DNA from: Pelagimonas sp.
GTDB lineage: Bacteria > Pseudomonadota > Alphaproteobacteria > Rhodobacterales > Rhodobacteraceae
Assembly: GCA_025210265.1 (NCBI GenBank)
Contig: JAOASD010000033.1
Location: forward strand, 30,249-94,248
Reading direction: 5' to 3'
DNA length: 64,000 bases
A program made the translations under genes and the position numbers. Positions 1 through 8,703 of the stretch are shown here, in pieces. The notes beneath the pieces are model-generated. The model did not search any database, was not told where the DNA came from, and worked only from the letters and a program-made list of their open reading frames with translations. Numbering within the stretch: position 1 is the stretch's first letter; each line of letters begins with the position of its first letter.

Positions 1-438
1 GAACAGGGGGCGTTTGTCTTTTATACCAATTACGGCAGCGCCAAATCCCGCGAAATCGAAAGCGCGGGCAAAGCGGCCTTTGTCATGCATTGGAAATCGC
101 TGCGCCGCCAGATCCGGGTGCGGGGCACGGTCAGCCGCGAAGAAGGCGCGCAGGCAGATGCATATTACGCGTCCCGCTCGCTCAAAAGCCGCCTGGGGGC
201 CTGGGCTTCGGATCAAAGCCAGCCCCTGTCGTCGCGCAGCACCCTGATGGCCGAGGTGGCCAAAATCACCGCGCAAAAGGGACCAAACCCCGCGCGCCCG
301 CCATTCTGGGGGGGATTTCGCATTCAGCCCACCGAGATCGAATTCTGGGCGGATGGGGCATTTCGCCTGCATGACCGATTCCGCTGGACCCGCAGTAGCC
401 CTGATACCCCGTGGAAGATTATTCGGCTAAACCCCTGA
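1..438 (+). CDS. pdxH: Pyridoxamine/pyridoxine 5'-phosphate oxidase, C-terminal part
   Basis: This is the last 145 codons of the FMN-dependent oxidase that converts pyridoxine or pyridoxamine 5'-phosphate to the cofactor PLP. The frame is open from base 1, so the N-terminus lies upstream of the window. Family hallmarks are visible: the [13 protein letters not shown] stretch, then [14 protein letters not shown] (flavin and phosphate contacts in this family), then RLHDRFRW and the C-terminal WKIIRLNP, where PdxH proteins normally end in R-L-x-P. The enzyme is cytosolic and part of the B6 salvage and synthesis pathway. A 59-base gap separates it from the cold-shock gene. Confidence 0.93.
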   Translation, partial: EQGAFVFYTNYGSAKSREIESAGKAAFVMHWKSLRRQIRVRGTVSREEGAQADAYYASRSLKSRLGAWASDQSQPLSSRSTLMAEVAKITAQKGPNPARPPFWGGFRIQPTEIEFWADGAFRLHDRFRWTRSSPDTPWKIIRLNP

Positions 439-497
439 AACACGGGATTTCGGCCCCCGCTGACACAAATATTCTCTTTTGAGTAGGTTGCGTCGCT

Positions 498-1082
498 GTG
501 CCGGTCTGTCGCAGACAGGGGTGGGGATACGTCATTCAGAATAACTGGAAGAACAGTTTGGGACAGAACGAACATGCTGACGAACATGTCAGCGGCAAAG
601 TAAAATGGTTTGATCCGGTCAAAGGGTTCGGCTTTGTTGTCGCCGATTCCGGTGGCCCGGATATTCTGCTGCACGCCAATGTGCTGCGCAATTTTGGCCA
701 GAGCTCGGTTGCCGACGGAGCGAGAATCGAAGTCACGGTTCAGCATACTGATCGGGGTACGCAGGCGACCGAAGTTCTGGTGATCGAACCGCCCGAAGGC
801 AGCGAAGGCGCGCCGCTGGCGGATTTCGATGATATCGACGCCGAAGAGCGCGAAAATGCACCGCTGGAAGCTGCCCGCGTCAAATGGTTCGACAAGGCCA
901 AGGGATTTGGCTTTGCAAATGTCTTTGGTCGGCCCGATGATGTCTTTATCCATATCGAGGTTCTGCGCCGTTCTGGCCTGTCGGATCTGCAACCGGGCGA
1001 AGCCCTTGCGATTCGTATCTGGCAGGGGCAGCGTGGCCAGATGGCGATGGAGGTTCATCCTTGGGAAGCGGCGCTGGACTGA
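498..1082 (+). CDS. Double cold-shock-domain protein
   Basis: This 194-residue protein carries two cold-shock (OB-fold, nucleic-acid-binding) domains. The first is at about residues 31-95 (VKWFDPVKGFGFVV) and the second at about 126-190 (VKWFDKAKGFGFAN); both keep the aromatic RNP1-like core. An acidic linker (DFDDIDAEERE) joins them. Tandem-CSD proteins of this size are common in alphaproteobacteria, where they act as RNA chaperones or antiterminators. The start is uncertain. GTG at 498 is the longest option, and TTG at 558, preceded by GGAAG, leaves both domains intact. The end overlaps the longest reading of the next gene, but that gene's better start at 1106 gives a normal spacing. Confidence 0.88.
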   Translation: MPVCRRQGWGYVIQNNWKNSLGQNEHADEHVSGKVKWFDPVKGFGFVVADSGGPDILLHANVLRNFGQSSVADGARIEVTVQHTDRGTQATEVLVIEPPEGSEGAPLADFDDIDAEERENAPLEAARVKWFDKAKGFGFANVFGRPDDVFIHIEVLRRSGLSDLQPGEALAIRIWQGQRGQMAMEVHPWEAALD

Positions 1083-1105
1083 GCAGACATTTCAGTAACA
1101 GGCTG

Positions 1106-1609
1106 ATGAATAGCAGATTGGGGCGCGCCTGTCGGGCGGTCCCCGTTGTGCTGGCCTGTTGCCTGCTGCCTGTTGCAGAGGCGACGGCGCAAACCGCACC
1201 AATCCAGGCGAGCTGTGAAATCGGATCGCTGTGGCTGCGCGGGGATTTTGGCGTGCTGCGCTTTGGCATTGATCTGGCGGATACGCCGGAAAGTCGGGCG
1301 CGGGGCTTGATGCATGTCACGCAGCTTAGCCGCAGCCGCGCCATGTTGTTTGTCTATCCCGAACCGCAGGAAGTTGCGTTCTGGATGAAAAACACATTGA
1401 TCCCGCTGGACATCATTTTTGTGGATGATCGCGGTGTGGTGGGGAAGGTGCATGAAAACGCCATTCCCGGTGATCTGACGCCGATCTATGGCGGCGGGCT
1501 GGTGAAATATGTGTTGGAAATCAATGGCGGGCAGGCCCGTCAGCTGGGCATTTCCAAAGGCACACAGCTGCGCCACCCTTTGATTGAGCGCGCCGCCTGG
1601 CCCTGTTGA
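1106..1609 (+). CDS. DUF192-family secreted protein
   Basis: This 167-residue protein has a hydrophobic N-terminal segment ending near ATAQTA, which fits a Sec signal peptide. A DUF192 domain follows, with the motifs RARGLMHV, MLFVYPEPQEVAFWMKNT and PLDIIFVDDRG. DUF192 proteins are small and mostly exported or membrane-anchored, and their biochemical role is unknown. ATG at 1106 is preferred over the longer ATG at 1061, because the latter overlaps the cold-shock gene and puts an unlikely polar segment before the signal peptide. It probably shares a transcript with the cold-shock gene 23 bases upstream. Confidence 0.85.
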   Translation: MNSRLGRACRAVPVVLACCLLPVAEATAQTAPIQASCEIGSLWLRGDFGVLRFGIDLADTPESRARGLMHVTQLSRSRAMLFVYPEPQEVAFWMKNTLIPLDIIFVDDRGVVGKVHENAIPGDLTPIYGGGLVKYVLEINGGQARQLGISKGTQLRHPLIERAAWPC

Positions 1610-1702
1610 CGGGGCGGGCCGGACTGTTTGAAAACTCTTCGGCTTTTGCGGTCGATTTACTCTTTTCACGCCGCGCTGGGGGCGTTAAACACCGGTTCTT
1701 GT

Positions 1703-1779
1703 CGGGGCGTGGCGCAGCCTGGTAGCGCGTCTGTTTTGGGTACAGAAGGTCGTGAGTTCGAATCTCGCCGCCCCGACCA
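1703..1779 (+). tRNA. tRNA-Pro(TGG)
   Basis: A 77-base cloverleaf can be drawn by hand. The acceptor stem CGGGGCG pairs with CGCCCCG, and the discriminator A is followed by an encoded CCA. The D arm is GCGC/GCGC. The anticodon stem TCTGT/ACAGA closes the loop TTTGGGT, giving anticodon TGG at 1737-1739. The T arm GTGAG/CTCGC carries the loop TTCGAAT. No integrase or duplicated tRNA end is seen nearby. Confidence 0.96.
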
Positions 1780-1914
1780 CTTTCACAAAAACGACCCTGT
1801 GCATGTTTTGCCTTCCATTGGATGAAATGCAACCTGCACGAGAATCGCGCAAAAATGAATCGCGCGGCGATTCTGGCGCGTGTCTTCAATTTTCAGCGTT
1901 TGGATGTGGCCAAA

Positions 1915-1930
1915 CCGCTATATCTAGTGG
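1915..1930. promoter_or_regulatory. Upstream NrdR-box-like dyad
   Basis: CCGCTATATCTAGTGG matches 12 of 16 positions of the dyad at 2197-2212 just upstream of nrdJ. Both resemble the AT-cored CTATATATAG-type boxes bound by the nucleotide-sensing repressor NrdR. It lies about 280 bases from the second copy, further than the usual paired spacing, so its function is uncertain. Confidence 0.35.
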
Positions 1931-1935
1931 CTTTG

Positions 1936-1980
1936 TTAACAAAGCGTAAAGATGGATCCGAGGCGTTAACCCCCTATTAA
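1936..1980. promoter_or_regulatory. CtrA-type binding sites
   Basis: TTAA at 1966-1969 and TTAA at 1977-1980 are separated by exactly seven bases and followed by CC. This is the full TTAA-N7-TTAA consensus of the cell-cycle regulator CtrA. A second, weaker copy (TTAA-N7-TAAA) lies at 1936-1950, inside the 14-base perfect palindrome CTTTGTTAACAAAG (1931-1944). In Rhodobacterales, CtrA mainly controls motility, gene transfer agents and envelope genes rather than viability. Which gene these sites serve is not evident. Confidence 0.5.
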
Positions 1981-1994
1981 CCTTCGTGAACGCC

Positions 1995-2003
1995 TGTGGA
2001 TAA
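1995..2003 (-). promoter_or_regulatory. Consensus DnaA box
   Basis: TGTGGATAA is the exact complement of the strong DnaA box TTATCCACA. It lies 15 bases from the CtrA-type site. A single perfect 9-mer can arise by chance, so the significance comes from its neighbours. DnaA is known to regulate transcription of ribonucleotide reductase genes in several bacteria, and nrdJ starts 400 bases downstream. Confidence 0.5.
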
Positions 2004-2196
2004 CCCTGCCGGAAACTTAGGTTTTTCTGGCTGAAAACGACATCGTACGGAGGCCGCCTCTGTGGGGGAATCGGTGCGCAGGGCGGCGCGGATTTGGGCA
2101 GTGTCCGGTCAACTCAAAATATCTAGGAGCTTTGGTAAAAAATCCGTTGACCCAAACCCCGGATTTGCGCCAATTTGTGCGGGCCGGTCGGAGTGG

Positions 2197-2212
2197 CCAC
2201 TACATATAGTGG
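2197..2212. promoter_or_regulatory. NrdR-box-like dyad upstream of nrdJ
   Basis: CCACTACATATAGTGG has perfect 6-base arms (CCACTA and TAGTGG) around CATA. It resembles NrdR boxes found before ribonucleotide reductase genes. It sits 190 bases before the nrdJ start, where a promoter would be expected; TATAGT at 2205-2210 could itself be a -10 element. NrdR would repress nrdJ when dATP is plentiful. A nearby partner box at the usual spacing was not found. Confidence 0.5.
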
Positions 2213-2401
2213 TAAGCCGCAAGACAGACCGCATCAAAGACCGCAGGGACAGCAACGCCAACATCATTGATCCTCCGCCAGTTATGGCGCACGGGCTGTT
2301 TTGCCCGCGGGATCTTTTGTGCCGCGCGCCCCCACGCGAATTGATGCCAGTGGCCCCCGCCGGCACGAAATTGGGGACAGCTGAAGCGAGGGGCAGCAGC
2401 G

Positions 2402-5400
2402 ATGAAGATCGAGAGAAAGTTCACCAAAGCGGGACAGGATGCTTATGAGGGCATCGCCTTTGTGACCTCCAGCAGTGAGATCCGAAATCCCGATGGGTCG
2501 ATCGTGTTCAGTCTCGACAGTCTCGAAGTGCCCGAAGCCTGGAGCCAGGTTGCCAGCGATGTGATCGCGCAGAAATATTTCCGCAAGGCCGGTGTTCCCG
2601 CCGATCTGAAACCCGTCGCCGAAGCAGGCGTGCCCGAATTTCTGTGGCGCAACGAAGCCGCCAGCGACGACACCCCCCGCATCGGCGAAACCAGTGCCAA
2701 GCAGGTGTTTGACCGGCTGGCGGGTGCCTGGTGCTATTGGGGCTGGAAGGGTGGCTATTTCACCAGCGAAGAGGACGCGCGCGCCTATTACGATGAAATG
2801 CGCCACATGCTGGCCGCGCAGGTTGCCGCGCCCAATTCGCCGCAATGGTTCAACACCGGCCTGCATTGGGCCTATGGCATTGATGGCCCCGGTCAGGGCC
2901 ATTTCTACGTCGATTTCCAGACCGGCGAGCTGACCCAATCCACCAGCGCCTATGAACATCCCCAACCCCACGCCTGTTTTATTCAATCGGTCAGCGATGA
3001 TCTGGTGAAAGAGGGCGGGATCATGGATCTGTGGGTGCGTGAGGCGCGCCTGTTCAAATATGGTTCTGGCACGGGCACCAACTTTTCCAGCTTGCGGGCC
3101 GAGGGGGAGGCGCTGTCCGGTGGCGGCAAATCTTCGGGTCTGATGGGGTTCCTGAAAATCGGTGATCGCGCAGCCGGGGCGATCAAATCCGGCGGCACCA
3201 CGCGTCGCGCGGCCAAGATGGTGATCTGCGATGTGGACCACCCCGATATCGAAGAGTTCATCAACTGGAAGGTGATCGAAGAGCAGAAGGTCGCCAGCAT
3301 CGTCGCCGGGTCGAAGATGCATGAAAAAATGCTGAACGGCATTTTTGCAGCGATCCGCGCCTGGGATGGCAGCGCCGAGGGGGCCTTTGACCCCAAAACC
3401 AATGACGCGCTGAAATCCGCCATTCGCGCCGCCAAAAGCAGCCTGATCCCAGAGACTTATATCAAACGTGTGCTGGATTACGCGCGGCAGGGCTATGCCA
3501 GCATTGAATTCCCGACCTATGACACCGATTGGGATTCCGAGGCCTATGCCAGCGTGTCGGGCCAGAACTCCAACAACTCGATCCGCGTCACCGATGCGTT
3601 TCTTGAGGCGGTGCGCAATGATGGCGACTGGGATCTGATCAACCGCACCGATGGGAAGGTTGCAAAAACGCTTAAGGCGCGGGAATTGTGGGAAAATGTC
3701 GGTCACGCGGCCTGGGCCTGTGCTGATCCGGGCATTCAGTTCCATGACACGGTGAACGCCTGGCACACCTGCCCCGAAGACGGGCAGATCCGCGGGTCGA
3801 ACCCCTGTTCGGAATATATGTTCCTGGACGATACAGCCTGTAACCTTGCGTCGATGAACCTGCTGACCTTCCTCAAGGAAGGGGCGTTTGACGCGGAAAC
3901 CTATATGCACGCGACGCGGCTGTGGACCCTGACGCTGGAAATCAGCGTGACCATGGCGCAATTCCCGTCAAAGGAGATCGCACAGCGCAGCTATGATTTC
4001 CGCACGCTGGGTCTGGGCTATGCCAATATTGGCGGTCTGCTGATGAATATGGGCTATGGCTATGACTCGGTCGAGGGCCGTGCGCTGTGCGGCGCGCTGA
4101 CGGCGATCATGACCGGCGTGGCCTATGCAACCTCGGCGGAAATCGCCAGCGAACTGGGGGCTTTTGCGAAATATGACAAGAACAGCGATCACATGCTGCG
4201 GGTCATGCGCAACCATCGCAACGCCGCCTATGGCGCGACCGAGGGCTACGAGGATCTGGACATCAAACCGGTGCCTCTGGATCATGTGGGCTGCCCCGAT
4301 GCGACGCTGATTGACCTCGCCATGAGCTGCTGGGACGAAGCCCTGGCGCTGGGGGAAAAGCACGGCTATCGCAACGCGCAGACCAGCGTGATCGCGCCCA
4401 CCGGCACGATCGGTCTGGTGATGGATTGCGACACCACCGGGATCGAACCGGATTTCGCGCTGGTGAAGTTCAAGAAACTGGCCGGGGGCGGCTATTTCAA
4501 GATCATCAACCGCTCGGTGCCGGCGGCTCTGTCCACGCTGGGCTATCGGTCCTCTGAAATCGAGGAAATCATTTCCTACGCGGTCGGCCATGGCAGCCTG
4601 GGCAACGCGCCCGGCGTCAACCATACCGCGCTGATCGGCCATGGCTTTGGCCCGGCGCAGATCGAAAAGATCGAGGCCGCGCTGGCCACCGCCTTTGACA
4701 TCCGCTTTGTATTCAACCAGTGGACCCTGGGCGAAGATTTCTGCCAGCAGACGCTGGGCATTCCGGCGGCCAAGCTGAATGACCCGACCTTTGACCTGCT
4801 GAAACATCTGGGCTTTAGCCGTGCGGATGTGGACGCGGCCAATGATCATGTGTGCGGGACCATGACGCTGGAAGGCGCGCCGCATCTGAAGGCAGAGCAT
4901 CTGAACATCTTTGACTGCGCCAATCCCTGCGGCAAGAAGGGCAAACGCTATCTGTCGGTCAATTCCCATATCGACATGATGGCCGCCGCGCAGTCGTTCA
5001 TTTCCGGCGCGATCTCCAAGACGATCAACATGCCCAATGACGCCACAATCGAGGATTGTCAGGCCGCCTATGAGCGCAGCTGGCAGATGGGGGTCAAGGC
5101 CAACGCGCTGTATCGCGACGGGTCCAAACTGTCTCAGCCGCTGGCCGCCGCGCTGGTCGAGGATGATGACGAGGCCGCCGAAGTGCTGGAAACCGGCGCT
5201 CCGCAGGAAAAGGCACAGGTGCTGGCGGAAAAGATCGTCGAAAAGATCGTGATCAAAGAGATCGCCAAATCCCAGCGCACCAAAATGCCAGAACGCCGCA
5301 AGGGCTATACCCAAAAGGCCGTGGTCGGCGGGCACAAGGTCTATCTGCGCACCGGCGAATATAGCGATGGCTCGCTTGGCGAGATCTTTATCGACATGCA

Positions 5401-6064
5401 CAAGGAAGGCGCGGGTTTCCGGGCGATGATGAACAATTTCGCCATCGCCGTGTCCGTGGGCCTGCAATATGGCGTACCGCTCGAAGAGTTTGTCGACGCC
5501 TTCACCTTTACCAAATTCGAACCGGCGGGAATGGTGCAGGGCAATGACAGCATCAAGAATGCGACCTCGATCCTGGATTATATCTTCCGCGAATTGGCTG
5601 TTTCTTATCTTGATCGCACCGATCTGGCCCATGTGAAACCCGAAGGCGCCAGCTTTGACGATCTGGGCCGCGGCGAGGAAGAGGGCGTGTCCAACGTCAA
5701 GGAAATCTCGGAAACGGCCGCGTCGCGCAGCCTTGAGGTGCTGAAGCAGATCAGTTCGACCGGCTATCTGCGCAAGCGTCTTCCGCAGGAATTGGTGGTG
5801 CTGCAGGGCGGTCAGGACACGGCGCTGACCGGCACAGATCCGGTGCAGGCCCTGTCGACGCTGGTGCCTGAAACCGCCAGCGCGCTGGCCACGACCACAT
5901 CGGTCACGGCGACGACCTCGACCATGGCGATGGATGCGGTCAGCCGCGCCAAGATGCAGGGCTATGAGGGCGAGGCCTGTGGCGAATGCGGCAACTACAC
6001 TTTGGTGCGCAACGGCACCTGCATGAAATGCAACACCTGCGGGTCGACCTCGGGCTGTAGCTAA
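2402..6064 (+). CDS. nrdJ: B12-dependent (class II) ribonucleotide reductase
   Basis: This 1220-residue enzyme reduces ribonucleotides to deoxyribonucleotides using adenosylcobalamin instead of a diiron centre, so DNA precursor supply is oxygen-independent but needs B12. Visible features are the N-terminal [13 protein letters not shown] region, [22 protein letters not shown] near residue 245, NPCSEYMF near 466 (active-site loop) and [19 protein letters not shown] near 665. A lysine-rich linker follows near 940, then a TSCPD-type C-terminal domain. The tail ends with cysteines at 1193, 1196, 1207, 1210, 1213 and 1219, a zinc-ribbon-like or redox-relay end. ATG at 2402 has GAGGGG upstream. It is monocistronic, with its own leader and a downstream hairpin. 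No nrdAB is present in the window. Confidence 0.97.
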   Translation: MKIERKFTKAGQDAYEGIAFVTSSSEIRNPDGSIVFSLDSLEVPEAWSQVASDVIAQKYFRKAGVPADLKPVAEAGVPEFLWRNEAASDDTPRIGETSAKQVFDRLAGAWCYWGWKGGYFTSEEDARAYYDEMRHMLAAQVAAPNSPQWFNTGLHWAYGIDGPGQGHFYVDFQTGELTQSTSAYEHPQPHACFIQSVSDDLVKEGGIMDLWVREARLFKYGSGTGTNFSSLRAEGEALSGGGKSSGLMGFLKIGDRAAGAIKSGGTTRRAAKMVICDVDHPDIEEFINWKVIEEQKVASIVAGSKMHEKMLNGIFAAIRAWDGSAEGAFDPKTNDALKSAIRAAKSSLIPETYIKRVLDYARQGYASIEFPTYDTDWDSEAYASVSGQNSNNSIRVTDAFLEAVRNDGDWDLINRTDGKVAKTLKARELWENVGHAAWACADPGIQFHDTVNAWHTCPEDGQIRGSNPCSEYMFLDDTACNLASMNLLTFLKEGAFDAETYMHATRLWTLTLEISVTMAQFPSKEIAQRSYDFRTLGLGYANIGGLLMNMGYGYDSVEGRALCGALTAIMTGVAYATSAEIASELGAFAKYDKNSDHMLRVMRNHRNAAYGATEGYEDLDIKPVPLDHVGCPDATLIDLAMSCWDEALALGEKHGYRNAQTSVIAPTGTIGLVMDCDTTGIEPDFALVKFKKLAGGGYFKIINRSVPAALSTLGYRSSEIEEIISYAVGHGSLGNAPGVNHTALIGHGFGPAQIEKIEAALATAFDIRFVFNQWTLGEDFCQQTLGIPAAKLNDPTFDLLKHLGFSRADVDAANDHVCGTMTLEGAPHLKAEHLNIFDCANPCGKKGKRYLSVNSHIDMMAAAQSFISGAISKTINMPNDATIEDCQAAYERSWQMGVKANALYRDGSKLSQPLAAALVEDDDEAAEVLETGAPQEKAQVLAEKIVEKIVIKEIAKSQRTKMPERRKGYTQKAVVGGHKVYLRTGEYSDGSLGEIFIDMHKEGAGFRAMMNNFAIAVSVGLQYGVPLEEFVDAFTFTKFEPAGMVQGNDSIKNATSILDYIFRELAVSYLDRTDLAHVKPEGASFDDLGRGEEEGVSNVKEISETAASRSLEVLKQISSTGYLRKRLPQELVVLQGGQDTALTGTDPVQALSTLVPETASALATTTSVTATTSTMAMDAVSRAKMQGYEGEACGECGNYTLVRNGTCMKCNTCGSTSGCS

Positions 6065-6072
6065 AGAATGCC

Positions 6073-6108
6073 GGGCAGGCGTTTGGAGATCGGATCCAAC
6101 GCCTGCCC
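6073..6108 (+). terminator. Hairpin after nrdJ
   Basis: GGGCAGGCGTTTGG (6073-6086) pairs with CCAACGCCTGCCC (6096-6108) with one bulged base, 9 bases after the nrdJ stop. There is no T-run, so it may protect the 3' end or terminate poorly. The true terminator may be the one at 6211. Confidence 0.6.
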
Positions 6109-6210
6109 AACAGTTCCGGGGCGCGTGCGCGTGCCCTGAACGCGGATAAGGCCGCAGGCAGAAAACACGGGCGGTATCAATAGGATGAGCCTTATCAGCG
6201 AAACTTTACA

Positions 6211-6234
6211 GGGGCCCTTGTGGCCCCTTTTTTT
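6211..6234 (+). terminator. Rho-independent terminator
   Basis: GGGGCC (6211-6216), loop CTTGT, GGCCCC (6222-6227), then seven Ts (6228-6234). This is a textbook plus-strand terminator 150 bases beyond nrdJ. The stretch before it (6110-6210) contains another dyad, GATAAGGC (6145-6152) with GCCTTATC (6189-6196), so it could alternatively end a short RNA. Confidence 0.85.
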
Positions 6235-6264
6235 CGCGTGATTGGTTTTTGGTCGCGGGATTGC

Positions 6265-7479
6265 TCAGGTCTGAACCGGATCCTCTGCACCGCGCGCGCC
6301 CAATCGCAGCATCAGGCCCAGCGCCAGCACGGCCATGATCAGGCAGCCCAGCGTCAGCGGCACCGGCGATCCGTCATAGGACAGGCTTAGCAAAACGGTC
6401 AGGCCGACCGCCCCAAGGGTGGACAGGAAATTGATGACCGAGGCCGCAAGCCCGCCAATATGCCCCAGAGGTTCCATCGCCAGCGCGTTCAGGTTGCCCA
6501 GAACGATCCCGGCCTGAAAGAACATGACAAATTGCCAGAATGCAAAGGCCCAGAACAGCGGATCGCCAGACAGCCCGCCCAGCAGCAGCGCCAGCATCGT
6601 CAGGCTGACCACAACCTGCACCATCATCATCGCTGTCACCAGTAGGCGCATCCCAAGGCGGCGCACCAGCATGGCGTTCAACACCCCGGCAGAGCTGCTC
6701 AGTAGGGCGATGCCTCCGAACCACAGCGGAAAGCTCTCCGCGCGCCCAAACACATCGTCATAGATCGGCTGGATCGAGGTGATGGTGGCAAACAGCATGG
6801 CATAGCACAGCGATTGCACCAGAATGGAGATGCGCACCATGCGCAGCTGCAGCATGTCCTGGGTGGCGCGCCACAGGCGGGACAGCTGGAACGGGCGGCG
6901 CTTTTCCAGGGGCAGGGTTTCCGGCAGGCGCAGTGCAAACAGCCCGCCCGAAATCACGGCAAACAGTACAAACCCCACAAACACCGCCTGCCAGCCGCCA
7001 AAGCGGATCATCAGGTCGCCCAGCCAGGGGGCCAGCGCCGGGACAATGCTGAACACGATCATGATAAAGGACATGATCTGCGCCATGACCCGCCCGGCAT
7101 AAAGATCCCGCACCACCGCCAGGGCGACAATGCGCGGCCCGGCCGCCCCCAGCCCCTGCAGCACCCGCGCCGCCAGCAGCGTGGTCAGATCCTGTGCCCA
7201 GATCGCCAGCAGCGCGCCCAGAATATACAGCGCCATCCCGCCCAGAACCACGCGCTTGCGCCCCAGCGCATCAGACAAAGGCCCGGTGAACAGCGTGCCC
7301 AACCCCATGCCCAGAACAAAACTGGGCACGACCAGATGGGCATTATTCGGGGCGTGCGGCGAAAATTGCTGCTCTAGCGCGGGCATGGCGGGCAGCATGG
7401 CATCAATCGAAAAGGCGATCAGCGCCGAGACCATCGCAACAATGGCGACAAACTCAGCGCGGCTGGGAAGGGCTGGCAT
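6265..7479 (-). CDS. MFS drug exporter, Bcr/CflA type
   Basis: This 404-residue, strongly hydrophobic inner-membrane protein fits the 12-helix major facilitator fold. Signature features are the early helix with IDAMLPAMPAL, the loop motif GPLSDALGRKRVVL (motif A, G-x-L-x-D-x-x-G-R-K/R-x-x-x-L) near residues 66-80, and LQGLGAAGPRIVALAVVRD (motif C-like for drug:H+ antiporters). These place it in the DHA1 Bcr/CflA subgroup, which exports drugs or small metabolites with proton exchange. It is convergent with nrdJ and stands alone. The substrate cannot be told from sequence. Confidence 0.88.
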   Translation of the reverse strand: MPALPSRAEFVAIVAMVSALIAFSIDAMLPAMPALEQQFSPHAPNNAHLVVPSFVLGMGLGTLFTGPLSDALGRKRVVLGGMALYILGALLAIWAQDLTTLLAARVLQGLGAAGPRIVALAVVRDLYAGRVMAQIMSFIMIVFSIVPALAPWLGDLMIRFGGWQAVFVGFVLFAVISGGLFALRLPETLPLEKRRPFQLSRLWRATQDMLQLRMVRISILVQSLCYAMLFATITSIQPIYDDVFGRAESFPLWFGGIALLSSSAGVLNAMLVRRLGMRLLVTAMMMVQVVVSLTMLALLLGGLSGDPLFWAFAFWQFVMFFQAGIVLGNLNALAMEPLGHIGGLAASVINFLSTLGAVGLTVLLSLSYDGSPVPLTLGCLIMAVLALGLMLRLGARGAEDPVQT

Positions 7480-7593
7480 GAAGACCTCGGGAAAACGCCC
7501 CCGAATATGGGGTTCGGTGACCCTAACACGGGTTTTTCAAAGAGGAAGAGCATGGCAGCTATGCGTATGGCGCATATCATTCAGGCAAAGCGC

Positions 7594-7965
7594 CTATTTT
7601 ATGCGCACTTTGCCCTTGTCCTGTGCGGGCGGCAGATCTTGATTGGCCGGGTTTTCTTCTTCGCTGCCCAGACGGGCGATCAGCCATTCGGTGTGCTCTT
7701 CGCGCTTGCGCATGGCAAAGGTGCCAAATTGCTGGATCGCTACGGCAAAAACGCCCAGCCCGGCCAGAATGAACACCGTGGTTCCAATCTTGCCCGCGGC
7801 TGTGACCGGGACCAGATTGCCATAGCCGACGGTGGACAGGGTCACGACGGTAAAGAAATAGCTGTCCAGCCAGCTCCAGCCTTCGACCAGACGGAAAAAC
7901 ACGGTGCCGCCTGCGATGATCGCCAGCAACGTGCTGAGCAAAGTCAGCAGGCGCAACCGTTTCAC
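7594..7965 (-). CDS. Two-helix potassium channel
   Basis: This 123-residue protein has two membrane segments flanking a pore loop with the K+ selectivity filter T45-V-G-Y-G49, followed by N. A basic and acidic cytoplasmic tail with no RCK/TrkA domain follows, so it is a minimal KcsA-like ion channel. The start is chosen as GTG at 7965, because it overlaps the stop of the DsbA-like gene (GTGA), the usual sign of translational coupling. The longer ATG at 8019 would lie inside that gene. The functional link between the two genes is unknown. Confidence 0.82.
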   Translation of the reverse strand: MKRLRLLTLLSTLLAIIAGGTVFFRLVEGWSWLDSYFFTVVTLSTVGYGNLVPVTAAGKIGTTVFILAGLGVFAVAIQQFGTFAMRKREEHTEWLIARLGSEEENPANQDLPPAQDKGKVRIK

Positions 7966-8612
7966 TGGGCGCTCCCTTGCAGCGCGCCGCTGTTGAGCTC
8001 CTCGATCACCTTGGCCCAAAGCTCGGGCGGCTGGGCGCCGGGCACCGCGTGTTGCTGAGCGACGATAAAGGTCGGGACCGAATTGATCCCCATGCCGCGC
8101 GCCGCCGCGTCGCGTTCGACGATCTCGCGCTTGTCGCTGTCACTGTTCAGCAGGCGCAGCACCATAGAGGCATCCAACCCACAGCCATCGGCAATATCGG
8201 CCAGCACTTCGCGGTCGCCAATATCGCGGTTTTCGACAAAATAGGCTTTGAACAGGTTAGAGACCACAGCGGTCTGGCAGCCTTCGACCTCGGCCCAACC
8301 GATCAGACGATGGGCGTCAACGGTGTTGGGGGTGCGCTGAATGCCCTCCAAGTTGATTTTCAGACCGGCTTTTTGTGCATGTTCGACCACGGGCATATAG
8401 GCATCCACCGCGCCCTGTTTGCCGCCAAACTTGCCCTCTAGGTATTCACGGCGATCCATGCCCTCGGCGGGCATGGCCGGGTTCAGCATGAAGGGCAGCC
8501 AGCGGATGGTGAAGGGGTGGTTCGGATTGGCCTCAAGCGCGCGATCCAGATAGGCCTTGCCGATATAGCACCAGGGGCAGATCGGGTCGGAAAAGATATC
8601 AAGCTGGATCAT
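7962..8612 (-). CDS. DsbA/FrnE-family thiol oxidoreductase
   Basis: This 216-residue protein has a thioredoxin-fold active site, C12-P-W-C15 in SDPICPWCYIGKAYLD, and the conserved cis-proline region GINSVPTFIV near residue 178. There is no signal peptide, so it belongs to the cytosolic DsbA/FrnE-like group rather than the periplasmic disulfide-forming enzymes. Members oxidise or isomerise thiols, or act as glutathione-dependent isomerases of polyketide or aromatic substrates. Its last bases overlap the channel gene downstream. Confidence 0.9.
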   Translation of the reverse strand: MIQLDIFSDPICPWCYIGKAYLDRALEANPNHPFTIRWLPFMLNPAMPAEGMDRREYLEGKFGGKQGAVDAYMPVVEHAQKAGLKINLEGIQRTPNTVDAHRLIGWAEVEGCQTAVVSNLFKAYFVENRDIGDREVLADIADGCGLDASMVLRLLNSDSDKREIVERDAAARGMGINSVPTFIVAQQHAVPGAQPPELWAKVIEELNSGALQGSAQ

Positions 8613-8703
8613 GGCGGCGGTTCCTTGGGATCAGATCAGGGCCTGATGTAGCAATTCTGCGCGGCGGGGAACAGGCGAAACCCCCAAACCCGCCGCAACG
8701 TGA

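Larger units (their letters stand above)
1780..2401. other. Gene-free region between tRNA-Pro and nrdJ
   Basis: About 620 bases show no convincing coding sequence; the short ORFs here lack ribosome sites and family resemblance. The region holds CtrA-like sites, a perfect DnaA box and two related 16-base dyads (listed separately). It also has a small hairpin in the nrdJ leader (CGGGC at 2292-2296 pairing with GCCCG at 2303-2307). It is AT-richer than the flanking genes around 1900-2000. The leader was checked for a cobalamin riboswitch and none was found. Confidence 0.6.

Noticed and set aside
1703..1779. tRNA-Pro as an integration site for a mobile element
   Set aside because: No integrase, no duplicated tRNA 3' end and no change of gene content typical of an island are seen downstream.
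1931..2003. Chromosomal replication origin
   Set aside because: One perfect DnaA box with CtrA sites is suggestive, but there is no cluster of boxes, no strong AT-rich unwinding region, and no dnaA, hemE, parAB or similar gene nearby.
2213..2401. Cobalamin riboswitch in the nrdJ leader
   Set aside because: A GCCAGTGGC stretch and the B12-dependent enzyme invited this, but the conserved B12-box order and pairing partners are missing, and riboswitches usually precede B12 synthesis or transport genes or B12-independent isozymes.
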